Shown one piece after another: positions 22,040 to 33,660 of a stretch of 64,000 nucleotides of DNA. Under the pieces are notes generated by a model that ran no database searches, was not told the origin of the DNA, and worked only from the letters and a program-made list of their open reading frames with translations. The position numbers and the translations under genes are program-made. The DNA comes from Agaricus subrufescens (lineage: Eukaryota; Basidiomycota; Agaricomycetes; Agaricales; Agaricaceae). The stretch covers positions 1,612,001 through 1,676,000 of the forward strand of contig CM057066.1 of the NCBI GenBank assembly GCA_029945375.1, written 5' to 3'. Numbering within the stretch: the stretch's first letter is position 1; every line of letters begins with the position of its first letter.

Positions 22040-23607
22040 ATGAGCTCGCTGGCGGACCTGCTCGCGTCCCAGCACGAGCTCGTCCACCAGGCCGCCCTCG
22101 CCCTCCCGCACCAGTTCTCCCGCTGCACCCACGCCCAGGGGCCCCTCAGGTATCGCGCTCACCGCCCGCCGCGTCGCCCGCTCACCCACCACGCAGACAG
22201 GCCGTATATCTCTGCCTCACCTGCCCCGAGCACCGTGGCATCTGCTCGGCCTGTTCAATCGCATGCCACACAGACCATGAACAAGTAGAACTGTGCGTGG
22301 CCCTCGCATCCGTCTACCCCAGACCCTCACCCTCCTCCAGATTCCCGAAACGCAACTTCCGCTGCGACTGTCCCACCACCGCCATCTCGAACCAATGCAC
22401 GCTGCACACCAAACTCGAAGACGAAAACACCACCAACACCTACGGGCAAAACTTTAACGGTGTATTCTGCCGATGCGGAAGACCCTACGATGCCAAATCC
22501 GAACGCGAAACCATGATCCAGTGTCTGGTCTGCGAGGTTCGCGCAGTCGCCGTGCCCTCTCTTTGCGTCGAGCTGATCCCTCACCACCTCAGGACTGGTA
22601 CCACGAATCCTGTTGCAATCTTCGAGAGCGACCCAGCTCGCGAGAACCAACCCCCGTAGCCACCGAACCCCAAGACGACAACGCCTCAGAGGCCTCATCT
22701 TCAGGCCTACCTCCTCCCCTAATTTCAGGGGACGACTACGAGAGTTTCGTCTGTGCTGCCTGCGCATTCAGCCATCATCTCGTCCAAACCTACGCCGGCA
22801 CCCCTGGTGCTATAATAGTGGTCAGGGACAGCCCAACAGATCCATGGCGAATGGAACAAGGCACTCCTACCGAAAGTAATCCAATAGACATCGTCCACCA
22901 ACCCACAACTCCTCCACCACCATCACCAACCACAGGTTCCAAGCGTCTACACTCTCCATCAGAACACTCTCCAGAGGGTAGTAATAACAAACGTGCTAAA
23001 ATATCTCGTGAAGACTGCCTCGCACCCCCTCCCAACCCACTTGCCACTAAAATCTATACTGGGAAACTCGAAGCCGCCTTGGACCCATCTCAATCACTCG
23101 GGACCGGCGACATTTTCTTCATGGATGGTTTCCGAGATCGTTGGTGTCGTTGTTCCAAGGTAAAAAAAAAACAACCATTCACTTTTACTCATCTCGTCTC
23201 ACTATTTTTCAAAGTGTCTACCACTACTACAAGCTCGACCGTATCTACTCGAAGACGAAGACACCTACGAACCTCCCGAAGACCCAGATTCAGGTACCAC
23301 AAAAACCCCCAAAAAAACACTCAACGTTTTAACTTCTTCCACCAGGTCTTTCTCTTGAAGAATTGGGTATGAGAGCTCTAGAACGTATTCCACGCGATAG
23401 AGCCATCGACGGGATTCACGCTTTCCAAGAAATGAGGTACGCAGAGAGCCTGGAATTTACACCGTAACACAACTCCTCACAATCTGTTTTTTTTCTTCTT
23501 TCCGTAGAGATGACTTGATCAAGTTTCTTAGACCGTTTGCGCAAGAAGGTAAAGTGGTCAATGAAGCTGATGTCCGAGGGTTTTTCGAGTCACTTTCAAA
23601 AAAGTAA
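22040..23607 (+). CDS. UBR-box and PHD-finger protein, UBR7/Mlo2 type
   Basis: Seven exons (22040-22149, 22197-22292, 22341-22536, 22593-23159, 23215-23293, 23346-23436, 23508-23607) give 412 residues. The N-terminus holds a UBR-type zinc finger (CTHAQGPLRQAVYLCLTC, GICSACSIACHTDHE, then FRCDC). A PHD-like Cys-rich unit follows (GVFCRCGRPYD, MIQCLVCEDWYHESCC, then FVCAAC). A low-complexity middle leads to a conserved C-terminal block around WCRCSKCLPLLQARPYLLE and RDDLIKFLRPFAQEGKVV. This is the architecture of UBR7 and fission-yeast Mlo2, putative E3 ligases linked to chromatin or N-degron recognition. The start codon is 144 bp from the divergent hydantoinase-B gene. Confidence 0.92.
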
Positions 23608-24603
23608 AAATCCATTCCTATGCAGGCGAGATGAAATGAGAGAGGGGAGATACAAACACTGTCAAGTCTTTCTTCTTCCTGGATTTTTATGAGGGAACTG
23701 TTTTTTTTTTTGTACAAAAATAATGAGAAATCAGGTATCTATTATTTGACGTGGTCGTACAAAGGCAAGTGAAAGGGACAGGATAAGTAAAATAGATACT
23801 GCCCGTCCTAGTTTCAATGCTAGGTATTGTCAGGGGCGTCTTTCTTTCTTTTTTTTTCTTTTTTTTAAATCCCGGATCTGTTATGCGACGTTCGAGCATA
23901 GTCCGCACCGGTATACTGCGAAGAGCATACAAATAAATAAATATTGATACGTGAGGGGGCTCGATTGAACCCATAGATCCCTCTCAAGGTGAGAGAGATC
24001 TAACATGTCCATACAGAACAGGCAACAGTATAGCGAGTTTCCGTGCAATGAGGGTGGAAAGGGAAAACAAAGGAATAAAATAAAATAGAAAATAGAATAA
24101 AAAGCAGTTTCGCAAGCTCCAAATAAAGTATGGGAACGGAATGTGAACAGGGAGATGAAGGACTGGAGTTCTATGAGGATCTGCGCCTGCAATTGAGCCC
24201 TGGTTCAAATATATATATATATATCGTTGGGCGAAGAGTAAAATGTGAGCCGAGACTCGCACGTACTTTAATTGGGCGAGAAGGTGAAAAAGGCCGCCAC
24301 TGTGTTCCTCTCGGCGGCCCAGGAAATACTCAAACACCTTTCGAAACTGTCACACTCCTCTAACCGGTGCCAGATACAACACCGGGTCCAGCGAGTGATA
24401 AAGGACTATAAAATCAACGCCTGGCTATGTCTTGGAGCCAGAAGCAGGATGACAAGCCTTCAGTTAACAGATACATATATACACAACAGCTTGTTTTTAT
24501 ATAAGTACACTAAGCCCCTTTATGAGATCGAGACACTGTATGATGAGCTGCAAGACAAATTGTCAATCAACCTCGTTCTACGTTAAGGAGTCTCTTAAAG
24601 TGT
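23608..24603. other. Intergenic interval with SINE-like remnant
   Basis: About 1 kb between two convergent genes. A T-rich tract (23840-23866) is followed by ATGCGACGTTCGAGCATAGTC (from about 23883), which resembles the 3' tail of the SINE-like unit at 38.3 kb in minus orientation. A (TA)n tract lies at 24210-24224. No gene is seen. Confidence 0.45.
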
Positions 24604-25599
24604 TTACCTTGTTATGGTTGCAGAGCCAGATGTCGCTTCACTGCCACCCTGGACAGTCGTCAAGAACTGCGAGGTGCTCAATCCTTGATGGCTTGTCAAA
24701 TACTGGGGGTAGACAACTCGTCTCAGGCATGATCATCACAAGTTACCACCAAAATTTGACCATACCTGAAGGAAGAGATTCAAATCCCCATTGAAGCTTT
24801 GAACTGTACCGCTTGTAGGAAGGAACGAGAAAACTTGGTTGGCGCCGTTACTTCCTGAATACAAGTTCCTAGGCGAATAACATATTTCAATTTCTGAGTT
24901 AAACAAAAAAGAAAAGAAAATCACATACCAGGTGTGTCCCGCAATGGAAACGGAGCTCGCAACAGGGACAGGTTGTCCATTAGATCCGTAATTAAACGAG
25001 ATAGGTCCAGCATTGAAATTAGCGAGCCAAATCATAATCTCATTCTGGTTACTACCACCAGCACTCGAAGATGTGAAAAGATCATACGCCACATTCGATA
25101 CAATAGATCCCGAAGTCGATTGTGACCAAGTCCACACAGCCTATGAAAAAAAAAAAGTTTTTGATTTCAATTGGTTTTTCAAATACCCAGAGAATGGGAT
25201 TCTCACAGGAATCGATCTGATACTCGATAATTGCTTGTTCAAGTTGGCGTTTAAGCCGACATTGGTGTAACTCTTGACGCCATTACCACCTGACCATGTC
25301 CAGTTGTTCTTCCAAGAAAGTTTGGTTCCGCTCAATGAACTGAGACTGGCACAACTTTGTCCAGAATTGGCGTTGGACGCGCCCCATTGATCAAGGAATA
25401 GAGTATATTGTCCAGCGACAACAGTGTCCCATTGACCTGGAAATGGTATGATAAGGCTAGTCTTATGCAACACAATGAGGAAAAATTAACCGCAATGGTT
25501 GGAAGTATCAATTGATTGGCGGCTTTCCAAGCTCCTTGCTGGAGCAGAGGCAACCAAGGGGGCGAGCAAGAAGAAGAGGGAGAGTTTCTTAGATAGCAT
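24604..25599 (-). CDS. Secreted GH12 endo-beta-1,4-glucanase
   Basis: Five exons (25491-25599, 25207-25436, 24929-25140, 24766-24868, 24604-24702) give 250 residues. A signal peptide is clear (MLSKKLSLFFLLAPLVASAPA). The mature protein opens with the GH12 pattern CGQWDTVVAGQYTLFLDQWG, then SIPAVWTWSQS. The catalytic nucleophile Glu lies in QNEIMIWLANF and the acid/base Glu in GGSEATSGSA near the C-terminus, both in their expected places. GH12 enzymes cut beta-glucan, cellulose or xyloglucan, so this is a plant-wall-degrading secreted enzyme. The last codons (ACA AGG TAA) could instead be a GTAAAC donor to one more tiny exon; I kept the simple stop. Confidence 0.93.
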
Positions 25600-26160
25600 C
25601 GTATAACGTTGAAGACTTTCCATTGCGCTAACTCAATATAAACAGTCCAAAAATCCCGAGGTTTTACCCCTTGGACTCCAATACCACAAGTCACATTAGG
25701 GGACACATTTCTCATTGAGCAGTGAGCAAAGCTTCGAATTGACGGCTATTGCTCGGCATTTCCAGAAGAGTCAAGAGTCAATCCTCCATGGCGGTCCGCC
25801 GGAACCGTCAGCTGTCCCTTTCACATGAGTCTTTGCAGGACCGACGGGGAGCTGTTAATCAAAACCCAGCAGTTCAAATGTCATACGTATCGGAATATAT
25901 GGTGTCAAAAAAAAACGTTTGAGAAGTTCTCCGCCCGCTGACTGTTCCCCGCATACTGATTTAAAGTCTCCACATACCTAGGCCGAGATTTAACCAAGAA
26001 CACAAGGTCAAGTGAACAAAAGATATATAAATAACCAATGAAAACCTCCCGGCAATGCCAATCCTTACCACGTAAAAATATCTTACATTGTTTCGTTTAT
26101 CCGTCAATATAAGTCCTGGTAGAATATAACTTCATTATGGCTTCATTACCTTGACTAATT
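25600..26160. other. Intergenic interval, GH12 promoter
   Basis: About 560 bp upstream of the GH12 start, running to the stop of the next minus-strand gene. It should contain the glucanase promoter. I see no repeat or RNA gene in it. Confidence 0.45.
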
Positions 26161-26659
26161 TCACATGTCAATCTCGGGTGCGGTGGTACTTTTCTCCTCC
26201 CCTTGAGACGAGACCGTAGACTTCAATTCGTTAGGTGAATCACCTGTCTCAGGTTTCGGAGATTGCGGTTGTTGCTGTGCCGCAAAAGGACTTTCGTCCT
26301 GAACAGAAGCAGTGAGGTTTCATCATCAAGTGAAGGTGAAAATATTATTAGAAACATACGTCCAATCCCAGCTGTTGCCGACGCCTAGCTTCACCTGTAG
26401 CTCTGTCATGGCCCTCCTGTACGAGTTGGGGTTTATGAGTTATCTTTCCACGAAGCTCTTCCACATGACCAGCTAGCTTATCCGTCAGAGTCTGCAGCAA
26501 AAAAGACTAATTAGAACATCATCCACGGAGTTCACGTGAGGTACGAACCGGCCCAGTATGATAATTCGGTCCATAACCTACTTGCCCAGCATGCCGTTGA
26601 GTAGGATAGGTCTCTTCAACACTGTTTGGTGTGTCAACATTTGAAGGGCTGTCAGACAT
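26161..26659 (-). CDS. Small hydrophilic protein of unknown function
   Basis: Three exons (26549-26659, 26360-26491, 26161-26298), each a multiple of three nucleotides with phase-0 introns, give 126 residues. The protein is highly polar and probably largely disordered. Its central block (LTDKLAGHVEELRGKITHKP, then QLVQEGHDRATGEARRR) has the repeating charged helical character of small stress-associated fungal proteins, but I recognise no named family. No signal peptide or membrane span. The ATG at 26659 is preferred to an upstream in-frame Met (26725) that has a less polar, Arg/Cys-containing N-terminus. Confidence 0.65.
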
Positions 26660-29600
26660 ATTGGTGTGAGGTATCTGCGCGAGTATGGCTCGACACAATT
26701 CGCCGCGACCATTATAAATGGTCATCTAATCAAAATATGACGCAAAGGCGGAGCAGCTGGTACCAATTCTAAACCCTCCTATCGTAGCGATGTTCCGCTG
26801 TAAACTATTCCTTGCGCTCCATAACCTGCTGTGGGTTATGAAGGTATGATGTCATTTTTTCGGAGACCAAACGACATCCAAGAACCAAAATATGTCGCAT
26901 GATGAGTGGTCATTGTACATCAACGTCGTCGCGCGGCTTGGAGTGAGGTCGGAACATAACGCAGGGAGTTTTTGAGGGGCTACCAACCTTTTGGTGTGTG
27001 CCGAAATGGAAACGGGAGGTCAGCGCGAAGCGTCCAATGATCCATGGCGGCCCGTTTCGAAGGACAAAGCGAGGTTGGGTGCCAACGCCGTAAATAATGT
27101 AGAAAACCAACTTAAACGACCACCTTGACCCGATCAAGGATTTGAGAGTGTCCAGGGGTCCTACTGTTCAGGATGAAAGGTCTGTGAAGGGATCTGCCAA
27201 CTTTTTGGCATTTTCGTTCTTCTCAGTGCATGTTCAGGTTCAATAAGTTCCCACGCTCTGTTAAGCCATTGACGTTTTACTGAACTCTTGAGATCTGAAC
27301 GTCTAAACTTTGAACTCGGGTCGCGTGTAGCGTCATTTTCAAATTGGTACTACTTTTTCGGCTTCTTGCAACCTATTTTACACGCGAGCTGCAGCTAGCG
27401 ATTCGTCTCTACCGACATAACCAATCAGGTGAGTCAAACTCCCAACCAACGGAGTGCAAGGGTAGTCCGAAGCAGGGTACTACCATGTGTAAGTACCCTT
27501 GTATTAATTTATCAGAATCATAGTCTCCCATCCTCTCTCTCTTGACATTAGAATCGGTGCCGAGATCAAATTGTCAAGGCGCCACACCGCTGTTCCTAGT
27601 TTCTACGGCACGGGATGTTGTCCTTCGCAAGGGGCCTCTAAACCAGTCAGTCGGGTCCCCGTCGGATGGAATTCCAATTGCTAGGCTGTCATGTCAATCG
27701 CTGTTTGCACAAATTACTGCCGAACTCGGACCATCTAGCCCTGGGTCCTTAGCATCTATCACGAAACGACCACTCCATCTTGCCCAAGGTCGAGTTCAAA
27801 ATAGCGGTCCCCTGTTTGACAATCTCCCCGAGCCTCTCGAGATAGTGTGTTTGTCTTCCCCAGGTTCACGTCCTCCCGCGACGACGCGAAATTTGCATCT
27901 ATCCTGTGGCCCTTACGCGTCCGAGACCAAAAAAAAACTTTTGTTTAGAAAGATGGTAGAACTTCTCGTGCTATAATAGTCTTGATTCAAGGGACACATT
28001 CGACTAATAGAGCAAGGCCATACCCACACCAGGGTTGATTCAGGGGACGAGGTCCGACGAAAAATAGATAATATTACCTGTTCCTATGCAGAACAATCAC
28101 ATAACGACCACATTTTCTCCGCCGGAGCTAGTCACTGCAAGTATACCAAAACTACTTACGAAGCCGTATGGTCATCTGGTCACTAGGTTCCACCGATTGC
28201 ATCTATATTGTATAGTCTGAATGACTTAAAGCCGCCTTAGGTCTGTTTACTTCACCAGGAGCCGGCATCTTATCGTTCTCGTAGATGGCCGTCTTTGTTT
28301 GCTGCTCTGCAATGGGTTTGGATTATGCTTCTCCCCGCCCCTTTTGATTTCAATTCTATATCCATAGCCACAAAAAAAATGCTCATCCCCGCATTACTTA
28401 CTTCGAAGGGTTAAACGAGCCCCTGAGAGGAGGCCTCAAGCTCAGAGTAGGATTCAGGGAAGGAAGTCCCTGTTTCAGCACATGGTCCATATTTCTCATC
28501 GTCCTATGTGGGAACAGTAACTTATACATGTGCGTCTTCTCTCGTCCACACGATGGTACTTAGTTGTAAGCATCACACGCGGTGAAGCGCCCGATGGAAT
28601 TCTCATAATCCAAGAAATGAGGCCTTACAGCAACCAGGTGTCCATCTATATAATGGACAGACCTTTTCACACAACAACCCGTTCTTGATCATGATTAGAT
28701 CAGGTTTTATCTGAATGGCTGTATGTATACGCAACGAGGGGAAGAGCTTATATCCGAGGATATTCATTTTTCGTCAATACGACAAGAGCTTACATATCCC
28801 AAAAAAGCTTGAAGCTTACAGCCAGATGGCAGAACGTCATAAAGATATTTACGACTGCAAGTATATGTCTTTTAGAGTATCGGTAAATTGGGCCGATCAA
28901 TATAGCCTGCCTACATGACTGCGCACGAGCGTGCCGCCGAGGCCTGAGGCCTGAGGTCCGACCGTAGTACACGTTCCATGGGTTTTTTTTAGATCTACAT
29001 ATCGTCATTTACGCTTCATAAAAATCCCTTGTTATTTTCATATAATGATGCGATCCGAAATCCGTAAAGAAAGGGAAAGAGCAAGCAGTCAAAGCTGAAC
29101 ATCGGGATTCTTATCTACTGCTAGGTAATATTTAGTAGTCGAGCATAGTTCGGGGTCTTCGCTTAGAGCGATGACTGAGAAAAAAACAAGACTCAACATT
29201 GCCGGTGCTCCGGCCGACTACAGACGGTCTTTAATCGGATTTCAATTGAATTATCGAGAGAAAATTAGACACATGCACAGATAAAATCAATAAACCTTGC
29301 CGCCTCTTCCAGAAAAAAGGAGGAAGGGTGGCTCATACGAAAAAGACAGGAGGGAAAACAGTATCTGAACTTCTTTTCCTTTATCTGAATCAGGTTTACG
29401 CTGGTCTGCCTTCATCTTCGTATCGTACTGAAGCAGTAGTCCTATCCATATCAACCATTTATAGAAGCTTGGAGTAGGTACTGGTCAAATAAAATATAGC
29501 CGTAAGTCCCTTAGCTTCTCTCCCTTCTTCCCCTTCCAAATGGGGTGGACAAATAAATGCAATGGAGAGGCGACACTGACTAACGTAGTGACGCGAGAAG

Positions 29601-31024
29601 AGGCTAAAAATAACTTTTGTCCTGTATCATTGTAACACAGGTGGCTTTTACTTACCCTGAGAGCAAATTTAATCTAAGAACTCTAACTGGCGGCGGACCT
29701 CATTCATTTAAAGAGTCCTATACAGTTTTAAAGCTTTATCACATCCGATCACAGAGGCTTTGTACTCTCACTTTCAAGTTGAACCCTAATTGAGAAGGGA
29801 AGGAAAACGAGCTCTCGGTTAGTGTTCTCAGCAACCTCTCATTCCGTCATCGTTTTACGAGATGACAGTCGTCAGCGATAGTGCGCCTCGTGGTGGTAAG
29901 CAGGCTACATTGATCGGCCAAGTAACTCGTTACACCAAAGGTAACATAACCAGGTAATCTTGTGATATTGTAAAACTACCGACTGGTATACTATGTGTTA
30001 CAAGCGCATGCTTAAACTCGGGGAAGAAGAAGGCCGGGGGGGATTTCCACCCGATCGTTCAAATCAAAGTACAAACGTCGGACATCCAATGGTATATCGG
30101 GTACCTACTAAAGTTTTTTCCCCCGCATCTTTCGGGGGTGGTGAAGCTAAGCGGTGACACGTTTTGTATAGAGCTTAATTCTAACCGCCCATGTGGCTTC
30201 TGCGGTATCCTTTCCAACAGGTTACGAGAAAAACGCAAGTTGGATGACACATAGGCATTCTGAGAAGCCACAAGAAACAGAAAAAAAAAACAAGTTTCCT
30301 TAGAGAAAGGAAGAAGTGGAACGGCGTTCTATTAATATAATCAGGAATTGTCAATCGGCAAGTAGCACTGGCGGGCTGAGCGGTACCGTTCAAAAACCAC
30401 ACACACACACACGCCTTTCACAAAACCAAAAAAATGGATTTTCTCATCTCAAAATAATAATGATAATACGAAATCACACGCGTACTTACACTCTCACACA
30501 CTCACACAAATTTTCCTCACAATGACATAACAAATCCAAAGTAATCGGCGCACCCAAAAAGAAAATATATCACGCCTATTAAACTAACCCGACCTTGCGA
30601 TGAAATCGGGCGGTGATAAAGGGAGAAAAGAATTTCCTAAATCATGTGGAGAAGAAGAAGAAGAACTCAAGAATTCGTATGTGTGAGGAGGGAAGTGGGG
30701 AGCCTGGAATATCCAAGTCCGAAATTTCCGATCTGTGATCTTTGGAGCTTGCTAGTATCCCAAATCAAGCCCTTTCCTCAAGAATATATCCTAAAACAGT
30801 CCCAGCTAGACAAAATATAACCAAGTGGCTTATCTACCCTTTGTAGAAGGCCGAGGTGGGATTCCAAGAAAACAGAAGCAGTTACGATAAGCAAGGCAGC
30901 GCACATCCCCTAGTTAGCTAAGTGGCGCCTCCGCTCACACCAACCGGCACGCATATATATTCGCGATATTCTGCGTATGTGCCGTGAAGGGCTCTTTCCA
31001 TGAGAATATAGTCTACAAATCAGG

Positions 31025-31345
31025 TTGAAAAAGGGTCTCGGCCAGACAAGATAAAACCTAATTTTTACCTTTTCGGCCTCTGTGGGATCATCGCCGTTTT
31101 TTCTGACCGTTTCCAACCTTTTATTTTTATTTTTTTCGTTATGCCCTTGACCCAAGTAATGCACTTTTCCTTACGAGTATAGGTTTTAAAAAGGGTCTCA
31201 GCCAGACTTCAAGACAAACCCAAACTAATCCAAATTTACCTTTTCGGACGGCCGCAGTGTGTGTGTGGGATATGGCACTCGTTGACTGTTCCTATCTTTC
31301 TTTTTTTTGTCCTTCTTCCCCTCTTCCCCCCTTTTCAGAGTCACA
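31025..31345. repeat. Two-copy direct repeat, about 160-bp period
   Basis: The block AAAAAGGGTCTCGGCCAGAC (about 31028-31047) recurs with one change about 160 bp later (31188-31207). Both copies continue into a similar TTACCTTTTCGG motif and then a T-rich tail, so the repeat unit is about 150-160 bp. Confidence 0.7.
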
Positions 31346-32206
31346 ATGATAAACTCCATGTCTACACAAAAACCTCGTTCTAGTCCTCTCGGCCTTCTCA
31401 CCCACCCGCCCCCGGCCCCTGATTTCGTGTTACGGCCCATCAACTAAACAAATCAACGGTGAATAATAAAAGACAAGACAAAACATGATCGCATCGATCG
31501 ACAGCTCATATTCCCAAACGATCAGTACTATAACTCCGAACTAGAAAAACTACCAGTGCTGTTATCTCCTCCTAAAAAAGATTTTAACTCATTTTTTTTC
31601 TTCCCGTGCTAATCGATTGGATTCTACTAATGTAGTAGTGTAGTATATAAAGTTACGCACTAGTATAAGATAGGTAGCCTTCTCAACTGAGCGCTCAATG
31701 ACATGACACGTTTATGCAAAAAAACTCGGTGATGGTTTAATTTTATATTTGGAGCTAGTACACAAGAGCATTGAGCGTAAACTAATCTCGATTTAATCAA
31801 AAAAAACAATCTTGTTATGTTCTAAAGGGGAAAAAACAAATATTACAACACTTGTTCGGATATACACCGATCGCCCGGGCCTGAGAATCTAGTCCTTGTC
31901 GATCGATGATGATATATGATATATGAGTGTGGGTACTCATACCACAAACAGTTAGAACCCAATTGGGGGAGGGGGGGGATATGTAGTATTTGGTTCAAAT
32001 GAACTGTCTGTCTGTTAAACATCCTCTCTCTATATCAAAAAGGTTCCGGACAACAACACTCTGGAGCAAGAGCGCAAGTAGGCAAAGGGGAAAAAGAAAA
32101 CGTGTTACATTAGTCTATATAGATCAAAGAAACGTTTTTTCATCACGGAGTCTATAATAACCAGTCCCAATCTACCCGTCATGCATCAATAATTATCCCG
32201 AGAAAA

Positions 32207-33290
32207 CGTGGGGCTGTATCTTTCCCCAGCACACGACACGTTTTCATACATCACAAAATCCCGAATGAACGTCTAACAGTCCCTCCCCCTCAAAAAAAAA
32301 ATTTTTTTTTTTCTTCTCGTTCCTTTCAGCTTCCCCACAAGAGTCAGGAAGAAGAAGTATTTGATTGCCGGACCTGCCGTTGGTTTAAACGCTCTTTCTA
32401 CAATTGATTGTAGCAGACTTCAGTAGTATTCCACAAGTAACTCGAGGTGTATGCTATGCTTTTGAAACAACGAAAACTTGAGTGCATTAGTGTTGAGAAT
32501 GGGACGCTCTCTAATACATCCTTCGCCTATGATTATCAGTGGTCTACTGAGATGTATTCTAAACGATCTACGGTTTTCGATTGTTATCCTTCTCATCATA
32601 GAGGGGCGGAGTTTCAAAATGAAATAATTCCGTGTTTCCAGACGCTACAGGAAGTCGTCCAATAATAAGAACGTGTGGACTATACGTTCCCCCAGCCCAC
32701 GACACGTTTTCATACATCACAAAATCCCGAATGAACGTCTAACAGTCCCTCTCCCTCAAAAAAAAAAAAAAATTTTTTTTTCTTCTTCTTCTTCTCGTTC
32801 CTTTCATTATCATAGTCCGGAAGAATAGAGATATTTAATTGCCGGACGCGCCGTTGTTCAGACACTCCTTCGGCAGACTTCGGTATTCCACAAGTAACTC
32901 AAGGTGTATGCTATGCTTTCGATTAACGAAAACTCGAGTGCAATATTGTTTATGATAAGATGCTCTCCAACGAACCACAACAAACATCCTTTGCCTACGA
33001 TCATCAGTGGTCTAGACTTATTCTAAACGATCTACGGTTTTCGATATTATCCTTCTCATCATAGAGGAGCGGAGTTTCAAAATAAAATAAGATTAAAAGG
33101 AAATATTCCATACTTCCAGACACTACGAGAACTCATCCAACAATAATAAAAAAACGTGGGCTATACATTCCCCCAAAAACCACGACACGTTTTCATACAT
33201 CAACAAAATCCCGAATGAACGTCTACCAGTCTATCCGCCGAAACACCAACACAAAAAAAAAATTTTTTTTTTCTTCTTTACTTCTTCTTT
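32207..33290. repeat. Diverged tandem repeat, 465-483-bp period, 2.3 copies
   Basis: Copies begin at CGTG in 32207, 32672 and 33155. Each has the block CACGACACGTTTTCATACAT, then ATCCCGAATGAACGTCTA, then an A-run meeting a T-run (self-complementary), then TTCTTC and a C/T-rich stretch. Copies 1 and 2 continue through GTGTATGCTATGCTTT and CGATCTACGGTTTTCGAT to CCAATAATAA or CCAACAATAATAA. Copy 3 stops shortly after its A/T run. No coding capacity is apparent. Confidence 0.9.
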
Positions 33291-33660
33291 AATCACCAGA
33301 GTCGAGAGCGCTCAACAACAGCATCAAGGCACACCCATTGTACAAATGTCATAATATTTCATTCCTAAACCTAGCAATACAAAGCAAAGCAATAGCATGA
33401 ATCCAACAACTAATCAAGAAGCAAAGCGTGAGTATATGAGCGAGTGAGAGTGAGAGAGTAATACATCCATATATAAAAAAAAACAAAAAGAAAAAAAGAA
33501 CCCATAACCACCCAAAGAGGGCTCGATCCGCATAAAACGGGGAAGAGAGAAAAAAAAAAAAGGAACCACAAGTACGGTATATCTAAAAAAAAACACACAC
33601 ACACACCAAGCAGTAAAAAAAAAAAAATCCAGATCCCCCCCCCAAAAAAAACCCCCGCCA

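Larger units (their letters stand above)
26660..33660. other. 7-kb gene-poor, repeat-bearing interval
   Basis: The largest interval without a gene I can support. Short open frames occur (for example 27542-27976 on the plus strand) but lack a start, splice sites or domains. It holds several repeats listed separately, a (CA)n tract near 30391-30403 and many A/T homopolymers. I see no transposase, reverse transcriptase or integrase motif. Confidence 0.6.

Noticed and set aside
24566..24603. An extra last intron and tiny exon for the GH12 gene
   Set aside because: The GTAAAC donor overlaps the stop codon, but the exon that would follow is weak and the shorter protein already has the full fold.
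27542..27976. 144-codon open frame in the 7-kb gene-poor interval
   Set aside because: No ATG at its start, no domain, no transposon motif, and no flanking exons.
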